Positions 1 to 8,698 of a stretch of DNA of 64,000 nucleotides are shown here, in pieces. Location of the stretch: NCBI RefSeq assembly GCF_014058705.1, contig NZ_CP059692.1, positions 3,274,001 through 3,338,000 of the forward strand, written 5' to 3'. This DNA is from Aureimonas mangrovi. GTDB lineage: Bacteria; Pseudomonadota; Alphaproteobacteria; Rhizobiales; Rhizobiaceae. Numbering within the stretch: the first letter of the stretch is position 1; the number at the start of each line of letters is the position of its first letter. Both the position numbers and the translations under genes were made by a program. The notes beneath the pieces are model-generated. The model did no database searches. It worked only from the letters and a program-made list of their open reading frames with translations, and had not been told where the DNA came from.

Positions 1-651
1 GACATCGTCTGGAGCTTCGCGGGCGTGCGCCCGCTTTTCGACGATCATGCCTCGAAAGCACAGGAAGCGACGCGCGACTACGTCCTGAAGCTCGGGCAGG
101 AGAGCGGCGTCGGCGTCCTCGACGTCTTCGGCGGCAAGATCACGACCTATCGGCGGCTGGCCGAGGAGGCAATGGAACAGATCGAGGAGGTCCTCGAGCG
201 CGGCAGCGAACCCTGGACGGGCGAGGCGCCCCTGCCCGGTGGGGATTTCACCCCGGAGGAGGCCGAGGGGCTGGCCGCCCGGCTCCAGGACATCGCGCCC
301 GAGCTTTCGCCCACAGCCGCCGCCCGCCTCGTGCGCGCCTACGGCACGGACGCGGCTTCGATCGTCTCGTCACCGGGCGGGCTCGGTCACCATTTCGGCG
401 CCGATCTCTTCGAGGCCGAGGTCAACTGGCTGATGCGCGAGGAATGGGCGCGCAGCGCCGACGACGTTCTGTGGCGGCGCTCCAAGCTCGGCCTGCGGTT
501 TTCGCGCGAGGAAGCCGAGGCGCTGGACAGCTGGATGAGCGAGCGGCTCGGCATGGAGCCGCCGGTCGAGGCTGCGCCCCGCCTGGCGTCCAAGATCAGA
601 GTGCCGGGTCGAAGAGTTGCAGGCCGAGGAGCAGCATCGCCGGCAGCGTGA
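1..651 (+). CDS. glpD: Glycerol-3-phosphate dehydrogenase, C-terminal part (runs off left edge)
   Basis: The reading frame is open from base 1, so this is the 3' part of a gene that begins outside the window. The visible part contains a GVRPLFDDHASKAQEATRDY segment and a GKITTYRRLAEEAMEQ segment, which are characteristic of the aerobic FAD-dependent glycerol-3-phosphate dehydrogenase GlpD, followed by the helical DAO C-terminal domain (EVNWLMREEWARSADDVLWRRSKLG). The enzyme oxidises glycerol 3-phosphate to dihydroxyacetone phosphate at the membrane and feeds electrons to quinone. The last ~20 residues are a basic, low-complexity tail that runs antisense into the 3' end of the convergent transporter gene (56 bp overlap), so the stop may be a late one. 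Confidence 0.93.
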   Translation, partial: DIVWSFAGVRPLFDDHASKAQEATRDYVLKLGQESGVGVLDVFGGKITTYRRLAEEAMEQIEEVLERGSEPWTGEAPLPGGDFTPEEAEGLAARLQDIAPELSPTAAARLVRAYGTDAASIVSSPGGLGHHFGADLFEAEVNWLMREEWARSADDVLWRRSKLGLRFSREEAEALDSWMSERLGMEPPVEAAPRLASKIRVPGRRVAGRGAASPAA

Positions 652-1531
652 CTACCGCCAACAGCGTCTGCAGGGCGACGATGCCCGCCATCAGCGGTGC
701 GTCGCCGCCCATGAGCCGCGCCATCACGTAGGACGAAGAGGCCGTCGGCAGCGCCTGAAACAGCAGCACGATCATCGCCACGCGCCCGTCGAGGTCGAGT
801 GCGAGGCAGGCGAGCACTGCTGCGAGCGGCATGACGACGAGCTTGACGATGCTCGCCGTGATGGCCGGAGCGAGCCGCGAGCCCAGAACCTTCACATCCA
901 GAGCCGCTCCGACGCACAGGAGCCCGATTGGCAGCGAAGCCTGGCCGAGCGCGCGCGCCGCACCCTCCAGCCCGGGCGGCAGCGGCAGGCCCGCGAGCTG
1001 AAGCGCGATGCCGATGGCGCAGCCGAGGATCAGCGGATTGAGGGCGATGGCGCGAAGGATGCCCGCGAGCCCGCCTTTGCCCGATCCGTAACGGGCGAAA
1101 GCGAGGACGACGAGCACGTTGACCATCGGCACGATGGTGGCGTTCGCCACGGCCGCAAGACCGAGCGCGCCCGGCCCGAAGAGCGCGAGCGCCGCGGTCA
1201 GCCCGATGTAGTTGTTGAAGCGGATGCCGCCTTGGAACAGCGAGGTGAAGCCCGGCCCGTCGAGCCCGAAGAAGCGCTCCGTCGCGATGAGGAGCAGCGC
1301 CACCGAGACGGTCGAGCCGACGATCGCGGCGACGAGCCCGGCCACGGGAACGCCGGCGAGATCGGCGCTCGAAAGGCCGTGGATGAAGAGCGCGGGCAGC
1401 AGCACGTAGTAGCAGAGCCTCTCGGCCATCGGCCAGAACGCCTCCGCGAGGAAGCCGCGGCGGCGCATCTCGAACCCGAGAAGGATCAGGATCGCGATCG
1501 GCAGGACGGCGAGGACGATCGCGGTGCTCAT
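596..1531 (-). CDS. AEC-family (auxin efflux carrier type) transporter
   Basis: The 311-residue protein is almost entirely hydrophobic with about ten predicted membrane spans in the two-bundle pattern of AEC permeases (MdcF/YfdV-like). The N-terminal ALPIAILILLGF-type helix is followed by a RRRGFLAEAFWPMAERL linker, and a Gly/Asn-rich NNYIGLTAAL segment lies mid-protein. AEC members move small organic acids or amino acids; the substrate cannot be read from sequence. It lies 52 bp downstream of the GntR gene on the same strand, and may be the third gene of an NTF2-gntR-transporter operon. Its 3' end overlaps glpD. Confidence 0.85.
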   Translation of the reverse strand: MSTAIVLAVLPIAILILLGFEMRRRGFLAEAFWPMAERLCYYVLLPALFIHGLSSADLAGVPVAGLVAAIVGSTVSVALLLIATERFFGLDGPGFTSLFQGGIRFNNYIGLTAALALFGPGALGLAAVANATIVPMVNVLVVLAFARYGSGKGGLAGILRAIALNPLILGCAIGIALQLAGLPLPPGLEGAARALGQASLPIGLLCVGAALDVKVLGSRLAPAITASIVKLVVMPLAAVLACLALDLDGRVAMIVLLFQALPTASSSYVMARLMGGDAPLMAGIVALQTLLAVVTLPAMLLLGLQLFDPAL

Positions 1532-1583
1532 GGCGCCGCCTCAAGACGTGAAGATGCCTCGCGACATGCCCTCGCGACCACTG

Positions 1584-2282
1584 TCAACCGCTCGCCAGGA
1601 ACGGCGCCAGAATCTCGGCGAGGTTGCGGTTGCCGCTCTCGGGCGGAAAGGTCAGCGCCCGCTCGACGACGGCGTCGAGGTGATGGGCCATCGCCCGGCC
1701 CGCCGCATCGGCATCGCCCGCCTCCAGCGCGTCGACGATCGAGCGGTGCTCCGCGATGGCGCATTCGGTCGAATGCGGGCGACCGTAGGCAGAAAGCGCC
1801 AGCCCGCTGCGATAGGCGACCTCGCTGACATAGCGATGCAGAACGGGGCGGGCCGCCATCGAAGCCAGGAGCACGTGGAATTCCGTCGCCAGACGAATGC
1901 CGGAGGGCGAACCCGCCGCCTCGGCCTCGTCCTGCGCGGCCACATGCGCGCGCAGGGTTTCAATCTCGCGCGCGCCGAGCTTACCGGCGAGGTGCCGGGC
2001 GACGATCTCCTCCAGCGCCGCGCGGATCTCGAACGTGTCGCGCGTCTCTTCGGGTGTCGGCGTCGCGACCACCGCGATGCGGTTGCGGCGAAGGTCCACG
2101 AGCCCTTCGGCGGCGAGTTGGCCGAGCGCCTGACGCGCGATGGTGCGGGAGACGCTGAAGCTCTCGCCCAGTGAATCCTCCGGCAGCTTGTCGCCCGGCG
2201 AAAGCGCCCGCTCGATGATCGCCTTGCGGATCACCGCGCAGATGCGCGCCACGCGGTCCGGCAGGTCGGCCGCCGCGCTCAC
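1584..2282 (-). CDS. GntR-family transcriptional regulator, FCD subfamily
   Basis: The N-terminal ~70 residues form a winged helix (DRVARICAVIRKAIIERALSPGDKLPED, then SVSRTIARQALGQLAAEGLV). The rest is an all-helical FCD effector domain with the usual acidic/His positions (EFHVLLASM, AEHRSIVDAL, MAHHLDAV) that bind a metal and a carboxylate ligand. I chose the GTG at 2282 because it overlaps the stop of the upstream NTF2-like gene as GTGA, which implies translational coupling. An in-frame ATG at 2309 would add nine residues. Its neighbours suggest it is the local repressor of the divergent ABC/racemase/amidohydrolase operon. The perfect-armed palindrome at 2721-2738 is the most likely operator. 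Confidence 0.85.
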   Translation of the reverse strand: MSAAADLPDRVARICAVIRKAIIERALSPGDKLPEDSLGESFSVSRTIARQALGQLAAEGLVDLRRNRIAVVATPTPEETRDTFEIRAALEEIVARHLAGKLGAREIETLRAHVAAQDEAEAAGSPSGIRLATEFHVLLASMAARPVLHRYVSEVAYRSGLALSAYGRPHSTECAIAEHRSIVDALEAGDADAAGRAMAHHLDAVVERALTFPPESGNRNLAEILAPFLASG

Positions 2283-2698
2283 CGCGCGCAGGCCGGGTCG
2301 AGGATCCATTCCGCGCTGTCGTTCCACACGTCGGTCTCGAGGATCAGCCCGTCCTCCACCACGAAGCGGTCGATGTAGCGGTTGCCCTCGAACGGCTTGC
2401 CGTCCGGCCAGGCCCCGTAGAGCGTGCCGAGACTGTAGACGATCGTCCGGGAGCCGGCTTCGATCACGCCGTAGCGCTCGATGCGCTTCTTCACCCACGA
2501 ATAGCGCGCAGCGTTGAAACCGGTCGGCCCGGCCGGGCTGTCATACTCGCGCCCGCCGGTGAAGCGCGCGACGAAGCCGGGCGCGACGACGGCGAGCGCC
2601 CGGTCCGGCTCGCCGGCCATCGTCGCGTCCAGATAGACCTCGACCGCGCGCAGATCGGCGCGCCCCCGCTCGCTCGACACTCCGCACACATCCGCCAT
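2279..2698 (-). CDS. NTF2/SnoaL-like domain protein
   Basis: This 139-residue single-domain protein has the SnoaL/NTF2-like cone fold pattern: an N-terminal helix (VEVYLDATMAGEPDRALAVV), a VAPGFVARFTGG segment, and a C-terminal sheet ending GNRYIDRFVVEDGLILETDVWND. The family contains small cyclases, isomerases, dehydratases and non-catalytic ligand-binding proteins, so the fold is clear but the reaction is not. It is the first gene of a minus-strand operon leading into the GntR regulator, and it is divergent from the ABC importer. It may act on an intermediate of the same pathway. Confidence 0.75.
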   Translation of the reverse strand: MADVCGVSSERGRADLRAVEVYLDATMAGEPDRALAVVAPGFVARFTGGREYDSPAGPTGFNAARYSWVKKRIERYGVIEAGSRTIVYSLGTLYGAWPDGKPFEGNRYIDRFVVEDGLILETDVWNDSAEWILDPACAR

Positions 2699-2720
2699 GA
2701 TCGGCCTCCGGTTTCCCTAC

Positions 2721-2738
2721 CAAAGTGTATGCACTTTG
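2721..2738. promoter_or_regulatory. Candidate GntR operator in the divergent promoter region
   Basis: The sequence CAAAGTGTATGCACTTTG has seven-base arms (CAAAGTG/CACTTTG) in perfect inverted repeat around TATG. It sits 23 bp upstream of the NTF2-like start and about 200 bp upstream of the ABC ATPase start. FCD-type GntR regulators bind short palindromes with a TGTAnnCA-like core, and a GntR gene is adjacent. The assignment of protein to site is an inference. Confidence 0.55.
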
Positions 2739-2938
2739 AACGCTCAAGTCGATGCTCTTGGGATGCTCGATCCGCAGCAATCGTGCCCATGTCTGCGCAT
2801 AAATTCGCAGCAATACGCCTGTGCATTCGGCATCCTCGCTTCGTTTCAACGAAGGCGTTCCCTGTCCGAGCGCTGGCAGCAAGCTGGCACGGTTCTTGCG
2901 TAGGACGTGTCGGACCATTGCCACGGGAAGGAAGGCCA

Positions 2939-3946
2939 TTGCCGTCGAACGCCGCCGATCTTGAGCTTGCGGCCGCGACCAAGTTCTACGGGAACACGGT
3001 TGCGGTGGACGCCGTCTCGCTGCGCATCCCCGCCGGCACCTACTGCTGCCTCCTTGGCCCCTCGGGCTGCGGCAAGTCATCCACCCTGCGCATGATCGCC
3101 GGGCACGAATTCGTCTCCGACGGCGATATCATGATCGGCAACACGGTGGTCAACGATCTGCCGCCCGCCAGGCGCGGCACGGGGATGATGTTCCAGAGCT
3201 ACGCACTGTTTCCTCATCTCGACGTGCGAAACAACGTCGCCTTCTCGCTCAAGATGGCGGGCGTCTCCAAAGCCGAGCGGCTGAAGCGCGCCGACGAGAT
3301 GCTCGCCCTCGTCGACATGGGCCGCTACGCGACACGCCTGCCCGCGCAGCTTTCCGGCGGCCAGCAGCAGCGCGTCGCCCTGGCTCGCGCGCTCGTCACG
3401 AGCCCCTCCGTCCTCCTCCTCGACGAACCCCTGTCGGCGCTCGATCCGTTCCTGCGCGTGCGCATGCGCACCGAACTGAAGCGCTACCAGCGCGAGTTCG
3501 GCATTTCCTTCGTCCACGTGACGCACAGCCAGGAAGAGGCGATGGCGCTCGCCGACATGGTTGTCGTCATGAACGAGGGGCGGATCGAGCAGGTCGGCAC
3601 CCCGCGCGAGGTCTTCAACGCGCCGCGCACGCCCTTCGTCGCCCGCTTCATGGGCGGCCACAACATCGTCTCGCAGGACGGGCGCACCTTTGCCGTGCGC
3701 GCCGATCATGTGCGGGTCGCCGCGCCGGGCTCGACGGCCGCGCACGAGATGGCAAGCGGCAAGGTCGAGACGGTCGAGTATCAGGGCGGCAGCGTCAATC
3801 TCGGCCTCCGCGCGAGCGACGGCAGCGAAGTGACCGCCACGCTCGCAGACCGCGATTTCGACCGCACGCCCCTCGCCTTCGGCGATCCGGTGCTCTTCGG
3901 GTGGAGCCCCGAAGACCGCCACGAACTCATCACCACCACCCACTGA
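2939..3946 (+). CDS. ABC transporter ATP-binding protein, PotA-like
   Basis: This is the ATPase of an importer of the spermidine/putrescine type. Walker A is GPSGCGKSST (about residues 40-49), the signature is LSGGQQQRVALARAL, Walker B is LLLDEPLSALD, and the H-loop lies in VHVTHSQEEAMALAD. A C-terminal TOBE-like domain follows. I chose the TTG at 2939 because a strong GGAAGGAAGG ribosome site lies just upstream and homology starts there. The open frame extends upstream to 2729, but that part has no domain features. It is the first gene of an operon with the binding protein, two permeases and three enzymes. Confidence 0.9.
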   Translation: MPSNAADLELAAATKFYGNTVAVDAVSLRIPAGTYCCLLGPSGCGKSSTLRMIAGHEFVSDGDIMIGNTVVNDLPPARRGTGMMFQSYALFPHLDVRNNVAFSLKMAGVSKAERLKRADEMLALVDMGRYATRLPAQLSGGQQQRVALARALVTSPSVLLLDEPLSALDPFLRVRMRTELKRYQREFGISFVHVTHSQEEAMALADMVVVMNEGRIEQVGTPREVFNAPRTPFVARFMGGHNIVSQDGRTFAVRADHVRVAAPGSTAAHEMASGKVETVEYQGGSVNLGLRASDGSEVTATLADRDFDRTPLAFGDPVLFGWSPEDRHELITTTH

Positions 3947-3971
3947 AACCCCATCGATGGAGAACTGCGCG

Positions 3972-5258
3972 ATGACGAAGACTTCCGACACCGGCCGCGG
4001 CGGGCTGACGCGGCGCAACATCCTGAAGGGCTCGGCCGCGCTCGCCGGCGCGGGGCTCGTCACCAAGGTGACGGGGTTCCCGGCGATCGCGCAGGAGCGC
4101 GTCACGCTGCGCTACCTCTCCACGGCCGTGAACCAGGCGCCCGACATAGCGGCCAAGGCCGCCGAAGACCTCGGCATCAACATCCAGTACATCACCGTCA
4201 CGACCGACGACGTCGCACGCCGCGTCGTCACGCAGCCGGGCTCGTTCGACCTCGTCGACACCGAATATTTCGCGCTGCCGAACCTGATGCCGTCTGGCAA
4301 TCTGATGGGCTTCGACGCCTCGCGCATCGATCGCGCGGGCTCCATCGCCTCGGTCATCCGCGACGGGACGGTGAACGGGCAGGCTGTCGGCCTCGACGGG
4401 ACGGCGCCTTCGGAAGTGCTGTATCTGCCCGAAGAGAGCGCGACGAGCTTCGCCACCGAGGAGACCGGCTTCCTCACGCTCATCCCCACCACCTACAACG
4501 CCGACACTCTGGGCATCCGCCCGGACCTCATCGAAGGCGAGGTCGATTCCTGGGCCGCGCTCCTCGACCCGCAATATGCCGGGCGCGCCGCGATCCTCAA
4601 CATTCCCTCGATCGGCATCATGGACGCGGCGATGGCGCTCGAGGCGCGCGGCGACATGACCTACGGCGACAAGGGCAACATGACGCGCGAGGAGATCGAC
4701 GCCACGATCGAGGCGCTGATCGAGGCCAAGCGCGCCGGCCAGTTCCGCGCCTTCTGGACGGACTTCAACGAGTCCGTGAACCTGATGGCTTCGGGTGAGG
4801 TGGTGATCCAGTCCATGTGGTCGCCGGCCGTGACTGCGGTGCGCACCCAAGGCATCCAGTGCCGCTACCAGCCGCTGAAGGAGGGCTACCGCGCCTGGGC
4901 CTCCGGCTTCGGCCTGCCGACCTCGATCGGCGAGCGCGAGAAGGACGCCGCCTACGAGTTCGCCAACTGGTTCCTCTCCGGCTGGGCCGGCGCCTACCTC
5001 TCGCGCCAGGGCTACTACCCGGCGGTCCTCGAGACGACGCGCGAGGCGCTGGAGCCCTATGAGTGGGCCTATTGGTACGAGGGCGCGGCGGCCGAGCAGG
5101 ACATCATGGCCCCGGACGGACGCCTTCTCGAAAGCGCCGGCGCTACACGCGACGGCGGCTCCTACGAGGAGCGCATGGGCCGCGTCGCCTGCTGGAACGC
5201 CGTCATGGACGAGAACGTCTATATGATCCGCCGCTGGAACGAATTCATTGCGGCCTGA
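3972..5258 (+). CDS. Periplasmic substrate-binding protein of the ABC importer (PotD/PotF type)
   Basis: This 428-residue extracellular solute-binding protein has a twin-arginine (Tat) signal: LTRRNILKGSAALAGAGL, with cleavage likely after the AIAQ at about residue 41. The mature part has polyamine-binding-protein features such as GQAVGLDGTAPSEVLY and FWTDFNESVNLMASGEVVIQSMW. The start at 3972 is preferred because GGAGAA lies upstream; an ATG at 3957 is in frame. Tat export suggests folding before export. The ligand is not obvious; the downstream enzymes suggest a cyclic ureide, hydantoin or other N-heterocycle rather than a polyamine. Confidence 0.9.
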   Translation: MTKTSDTGRGGLTRRNILKGSAALAGAGLVTKVTGFPAIAQERVTLRYLSTAVNQAPDIAAKAAEDLGINIQYITVTTDDVARRVVTQPGSFDLVDTEYFALPNLMPSGNLMGFDASRIDRAGSIASVIRDGTVNGQAVGLDGTAPSEVLYLPEESATSFATEETGFLTLIPTTYNADTLGIRPDLIEGEVDSWAALLDPQYAGRAAILNIPSIGIMDAAMALEARGDMTYGDKGNMTREEIDATIEALIEAKRAGQFRAFWTDFNESVNLMASGEVVIQSMWSPAVTAVRTQGIQCRYQPLKEGYRAWASGFGLPTSIGEREKDAAYEFANWFLSGWAGAYLSRQGYYPAVLETTREALEPYEWAYWYEGAAAEQDIMAPDGRLLESAGATRDGGSYEERMGRVACWNAVMDENVYMIRRWNEFIAA

Positions 5259-6216
5259 TCTCGCCACGCAAGCGGCAGGCGCCCCGGTTCAGACCGGGGC
5301 GTCCGCGCCCGCGCGGGCCAATGCCCGGCGCCGGCGCACGAGTTGGTCGCCGGCCTTCGTGCCCTATCTGCAGGCGGCGCCGCTGGCGCTCGTCTTCCTC
5401 GTCTTCTTCGTCCTGCCGCTCGGCGCGACCTTCGCGGTCTCGTTCTGGAACTACAACGGCTACTCGATGGAGCCGGCCTTTACCGGCACCAATTACTACG
5501 ACGTGTTCTACGGCTGCGTCGCCAATCTGCCGCGCCTGTGCACGACCTTCTCGACCTATCTCTCGACGCTGAAATTCGTGGCGATCGTCTGGGCGACGAC
5601 GCTCGCGATCGGCTTCACGGTCGCCTATTTCCTGGCCTTCCACGTGCGCACGCTGCCGATGCAGATCGCGCTCTTCATGGTCTGCACCATCCCGTTCTGG
5701 ACCTCGAACGTCATCCGCACGATCTCGTGGATCCCGCTTCTGGGGCGCAACGGCCTCGTCAACCAGACGCTTCAGTCGTTGGGCATCACCAGCCAGCCGA
5801 TCGACTGGCTGCTCTACTCGGATTTCTCCGTCGCGCTGGCGCTCGTCCACCTCTACACGCTGTTCATGGTGGTGCCTATCTTCAACTCGATGATGCGCAT
5901 CGACCGCTCGCTGATGGAGGCCGCGCTCGACGCCGGCGCATCCGGTTGGCAGACGCTGTGGAACGTCGTCATCCCGCTCGCCAAGCCCGGCATCCTGATC
6001 GGCTCGATCTTCGTCGTCACCATCGTCACGGGCGACTACATCACCATCGGCATCATGGGCGGCCAGCAGATCGCCTCGGTCGGCAAGGTGATCCAGACGC
6101 AGATCAATTTCCTGCAGTTCCCGATCGCCGCCGCGAACGCAGTCCTGCTCCTGATCGTCGTCCTGATGACCGTCTGGGGCATGCTGCGCCTCGTCGACAT
6201 CCGCAAGGAGCTTTAG
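5248..6216 (+). CDS. ABC transporter permease, PotB-like
   Basis: The protein has 322 residues with six predicted membrane helices after a basic N-terminal tail (RANARRRRTSW). The EAA loop is EAALDAGASGWQTLWNVVIPLAKPGI, the cytoplasmic contact with the ATPase. The likely start is a TTG that overlaps the end of the binding-protein gene by 11 bp. It forms the translocation pore together with the next permease. Confidence 0.9.
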   Translation: MRPDLATQAAGAPVQTGASAPARANARRRRTSWSPAFVPYLQAAPLALVFLVFFVLPLGATFAVSFWNYNGYSMEPAFTGTNYYDVFYGCVANLPRLCTTFSTYLSTLKFVAIVWATTLAIGFTVAYFLAFHVRTLPMQIALFMVCTIPFWTSNVIRTISWIPLLGRNGLVNQTLQSLGITSQPIDWLLYSDFSVALALVHLYTLFMVVPIFNSMMRIDRSLMEAALDAGASGWQTLWNVVIPLAKPGILIGSIFVVTIVTGDYITIGIMGGQQIASVGKVIQTQINFLQFPIAAANAVLLLIVVLMTVWGMLRLVDIRKEL

Positions 6217-6220
6217 AGCG

Positions 6221-7129
6221 ATGACCCGCACCGCTCCGCGCGAAGAGAAACGCCCGCGCTCCTTCTACGCGCTGGCCGCCTTCTTCGCGCTCTTCGTCCT
6301 GTTCCTCTACGGGCCTGTGGTGACGATCCTCACCCTCTCCTTCCAGGGGCCGCAGGGCGGGCTCACCTTTCCGATGAACGGCGTCTCGACCTACTGGTTC
6401 GAACGCCTTTGGAGCGGGCGCGGCACGATCGACATCGGGGTCGCCTTCCGGCGCTCGCTGGCGCTCGGCGCCGTGGTCATGGTCTCGACGGTGGTGATCT
6501 CGGTGCTCGCGGGCCTTGCCTTCCGGCGCGGGTTCCGTGGTGCGACGCTCCTCTTCTACGTCGCCATCGCCAGCCTGATCGTGCCCTCCATCGTCGTCTC
6601 GCTCGGCATCGCGCTGGAGTTCCGCATCCTCGACGACCTCCTGCGCTCCGTGCTGACCTCTATCGGCCTTCAGCATCTGGCGGGCGGCAACTCGCTCGGC
6701 CTCTTCACGTCCGGGCTCGGCGCGCACCTCTCCTGGACGCTGCCCTTCGGCCTCCTCATCATGTTCGCCGTCCTCAACCGGCTGAACCCGGCCTACGAGG
6801 AAGCCGCGCGCGACCTCGGCGCCACCTCGTGGCAGAGTTTCCGCCACGTCCTCCTGCCGATGATCGCGCCTTCGCTCATCGGCATTTCCCTCTTCGGCTT
6901 CACGCTCTCCTTCGACGAGGTGGCGCGCTCCAGCCAAACGATGGGCTCCACCAACACGCTGCCCTTGGAACTCGCCGCCGCGACGACGACGGTGACGACG
7001 CCGGAAATCTACGCGCTCGGCACATCCGTCACGGCGGTCTCCTTCACGGTGATCTTTGGCACGCTCGGGCTCTTCGCCCTCGTCCAGCGCAGCCGGCGCG
7101 CGCGCGCCGCGATGCCCAAGGGCGAATGA
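6221..7129 (+). CDS. ABC transporter permease, PotC-like
   Basis: The protein has 302 residues and six predicted helices. The EAA motif reads EEAARDLGATSWQSFRHVLLPMIAPSL, typical of the PotC/PotI half of the channel. It starts 4 bp after the first permease gene, and its stop overlaps the next start as ATGA, so the transporter and racemase genes are translationally linked. Confidence 0.9.
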   Translation: MTRTAPREEKRPRSFYALAAFFALFVLFLYGPVVTILTLSFQGPQGGLTFPMNGVSTYWFERLWSGRGTIDIGVAFRRSLALGAVVMVSTVVISVLAGLAFRRGFRGATLLFYVAIASLIVPSIVVSLGIALEFRILDDLLRSVLTSIGLQHLAGGNSLGLFTSGLGAHLSWTLPFGLLIMFAVLNRLNPAYEEAARDLGATSWQSFRHVLLPMIAPSLIGISLFGFTLSFDEVARSSQTMGSTNTLPLELAAATTTVTTPEIYALGTSVTAVSFTVIFGTLGLFALVQRSRRARAAMPKGE

Positions 7130-7845
7130 ACTGCGAAAACCGCATGCTCATCTCGATCGTCAATCCCAACGCCACCGCCTCGATGACGCGCACGATCGCC
7201 GAGGCCGCCGAGCGGGCGTGCGCACCCGGCACGCGCATCCTCGCCGTCACCAATAAAAGCGGGCCGCCTTCCATCGAAGGTCACGTCGACGGGGCGTGGG
7301 CGGTGCCCGGCCTTCTGGACGCCATCGCGCGGGCCGAGGCGGACGGGGCCGACGCCCATGTCATCGCCTGCTTCGACGACACGGGGCTCGACGCCGCGCG
7401 CTCGCTGGCCGAAAAGCCCGTCATCGGCATCGGCGAGGCGGCCGCGCATCTGGCGAGCCTTCTCGCGCGGCGCTTCTCGGTCGTCACGACGCTCGCCTGC
7501 TCGGTGCCGATCCTCACCGACAACCTCAAGCGCAACGGCCTGTGGGAAAGCTGCGCCTCGGTGCGCGCGAGCGACGTGCCCGTGCTGGCCATCGAGGCCG
7601 ACCCGGAGGCAGCAACGCGCCGCATCTCGGAAGAGATCGAGATCGCCATCGCGCAGGATGGCGCCGAGGCGATCGTCCTCGGCTGCGCCGGCATGGCCGA
7701 TTTCGCCGTCGAACTGTCGGGCCGCCATGGCCTGCCCGTCGTCGAGGGCGTCTCCGCGGCCGTGAAGCTCGCCGAGACACTGGCGACCCTCGGGCTACGC
7801 ACCTCGAAGCGCGGCGGCTACGCGCCGCCCCGCCCCAAGGAGTGA
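7126..7845 (+). CDS. hyuE: Hydantoin racemase (Asp/Glu racemase superfamily)
   Basis: This 239-residue protein matches HyuE-type hydantoin racemases throughout. It opens with LISIVNPNATASMT and has the two active-site cysteines in ACFDDTGLDAAR and LGCAGMADF, and the family tail TSKRGGYAPPRPK. These enzymes racemise 5-substituted hydantoins using the two cysteines as acid and base. The ATG at 7126 overlaps the permease stop as ATGA; an in-frame ATG at 7144 is the alternative start. Related allantoin racemases are in the same family, so the natural substrate could be allantoin-like. Confidence 0.85.
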   Translation: MNCENRMLISIVNPNATASMTRTIAEAAERACAPGTRILAVTNKSGPPSIEGHVDGAWAVPGLLDAIARAEADGADAHVIACFDDTGLDAARSLAEKPVIGIGEAAAHLASLLARRFSVVTTLACSVPILTDNLKRNGLWESCASVRASDVPVLAIEADPEAATRRISEEIEIAIAQDGAEAIVLGCAGMADFAVELSGRHGLPVVEGVSAAVKLAETLATLGLRTSKRGGYAPPRPKE

Positions 7846-7847
7846 GC

Positions 7848-8693
7848 GTGGAGACGCCCGTCATTCGCGTGATGACCGAGCGCGACCTTACGACCGTCGT
7901 GGACTGGGCGGCAGCGGAAGGCTGGAATCCGGGTCTGTCTGACGCGCAAGCCTTTCGCCTCGCCGACCCGGAGGGTTTCCTCGTCGCCGTGGAGGATGGC
8001 GAGCCGGTCGCGGCGATCTCCGTCGTCAACTACGACGAGAGCTTCGCCTTTCTTGGCCTCTACATCGCACGGCCCGACCGGCGCGGACGAGGCATCGGCC
8101 GGGCGCTCTGGCAAGCCGGTATGGCCCACGCCGGACCGCGCACCGTCGGGCTCGACGGCGTCGTCGCCCAGCAGACGAATTACGCGCGGTCGGGCTTTGC
8201 CCTCGCCCATCGCAATGTGCGTTTCTCGGGTGTCGCGAAGCGGCGGGCAACGACCGGCCCTGCTGCGAGCGCCCTGACGGACGTCGATGCGCCAGCCCTC
8301 GCGGCGCTCGACCGCCGGTGCTTCGGCGCGCCGCGCCCTGCCTTTCTCACGGCGTGGACAAGCCTGCCCGGCCACCACGCCCTTGCCGTCGATGCACCTC
8401 CTGGCCTTTCCGGCTTCGGCGTCTCGCGTCCCTGCCGGGAGGGTTTCAAGATCGGCCCGCTCTTCGCGGCTTCGGCCGAGATCGCGGAGGCACTGTTCCT
8501 CGGCCTCATACACGCGATGCCGCACGACGCGACCGTCATACTCGACGTGCCCGAGCCGAACGCGGCCGCGCTCTCGCTGGCCGAGCGCCACGGGCTCGTT
8601 CCCGTCTTCGAGACCGCCCGCATGTATCGCGGGAAGGCGCCCGATCTGCCGCTTGCCGAGATTTTCGGCCTGACCAGCTTCGAGCTCGGGTAG
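7848..8693 (+). CDS. Tandem GNAT-fold N-acetyltransferase
   Basis: Residues ~1-125 form a GNAT domain with an acetyl-CoA loop at RPDRRGRGIGRALW (motif R/Q-x-x-G-x-G/A). Residues ~150-281 resemble the second GNAT-like domain of the YitH type (Acetyltransf_18). The GTG at 7848 has AAGGAG five bases upstream. An in-frame GTG at 7842 overlaps the racemase stop and is possible. Its position between racemase and amidohydrolase suggests it acetylates the amino product or a toxic intermediate, but the acceptor is unknown. Confidence 0.8.
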   Translation: METPVIRVMTERDLTTVVDWAAAEGWNPGLSDAQAFRLADPEGFLVAVEDGEPVAAISVVNYDESFAFLGLYIARPDRRGRGIGRALWQAGMAHAGPRTVGLDGVVAQQTNYARSGFALAHRNVRFSGVAKRRATTGPAASALTDVDAPALAALDRRCFGAPRPAFLTAWTSLPGHHALAVDAPPGLSGFGVSRPCREGFKIGPLFAASAEIAEALFLGLIHAMPHDATVILDVPEPNAAALSLAERHGLVPVFETARMYRGKAPDLPLAEIFGLTSFELG

Positions 8694-8698
8694 CGGTG

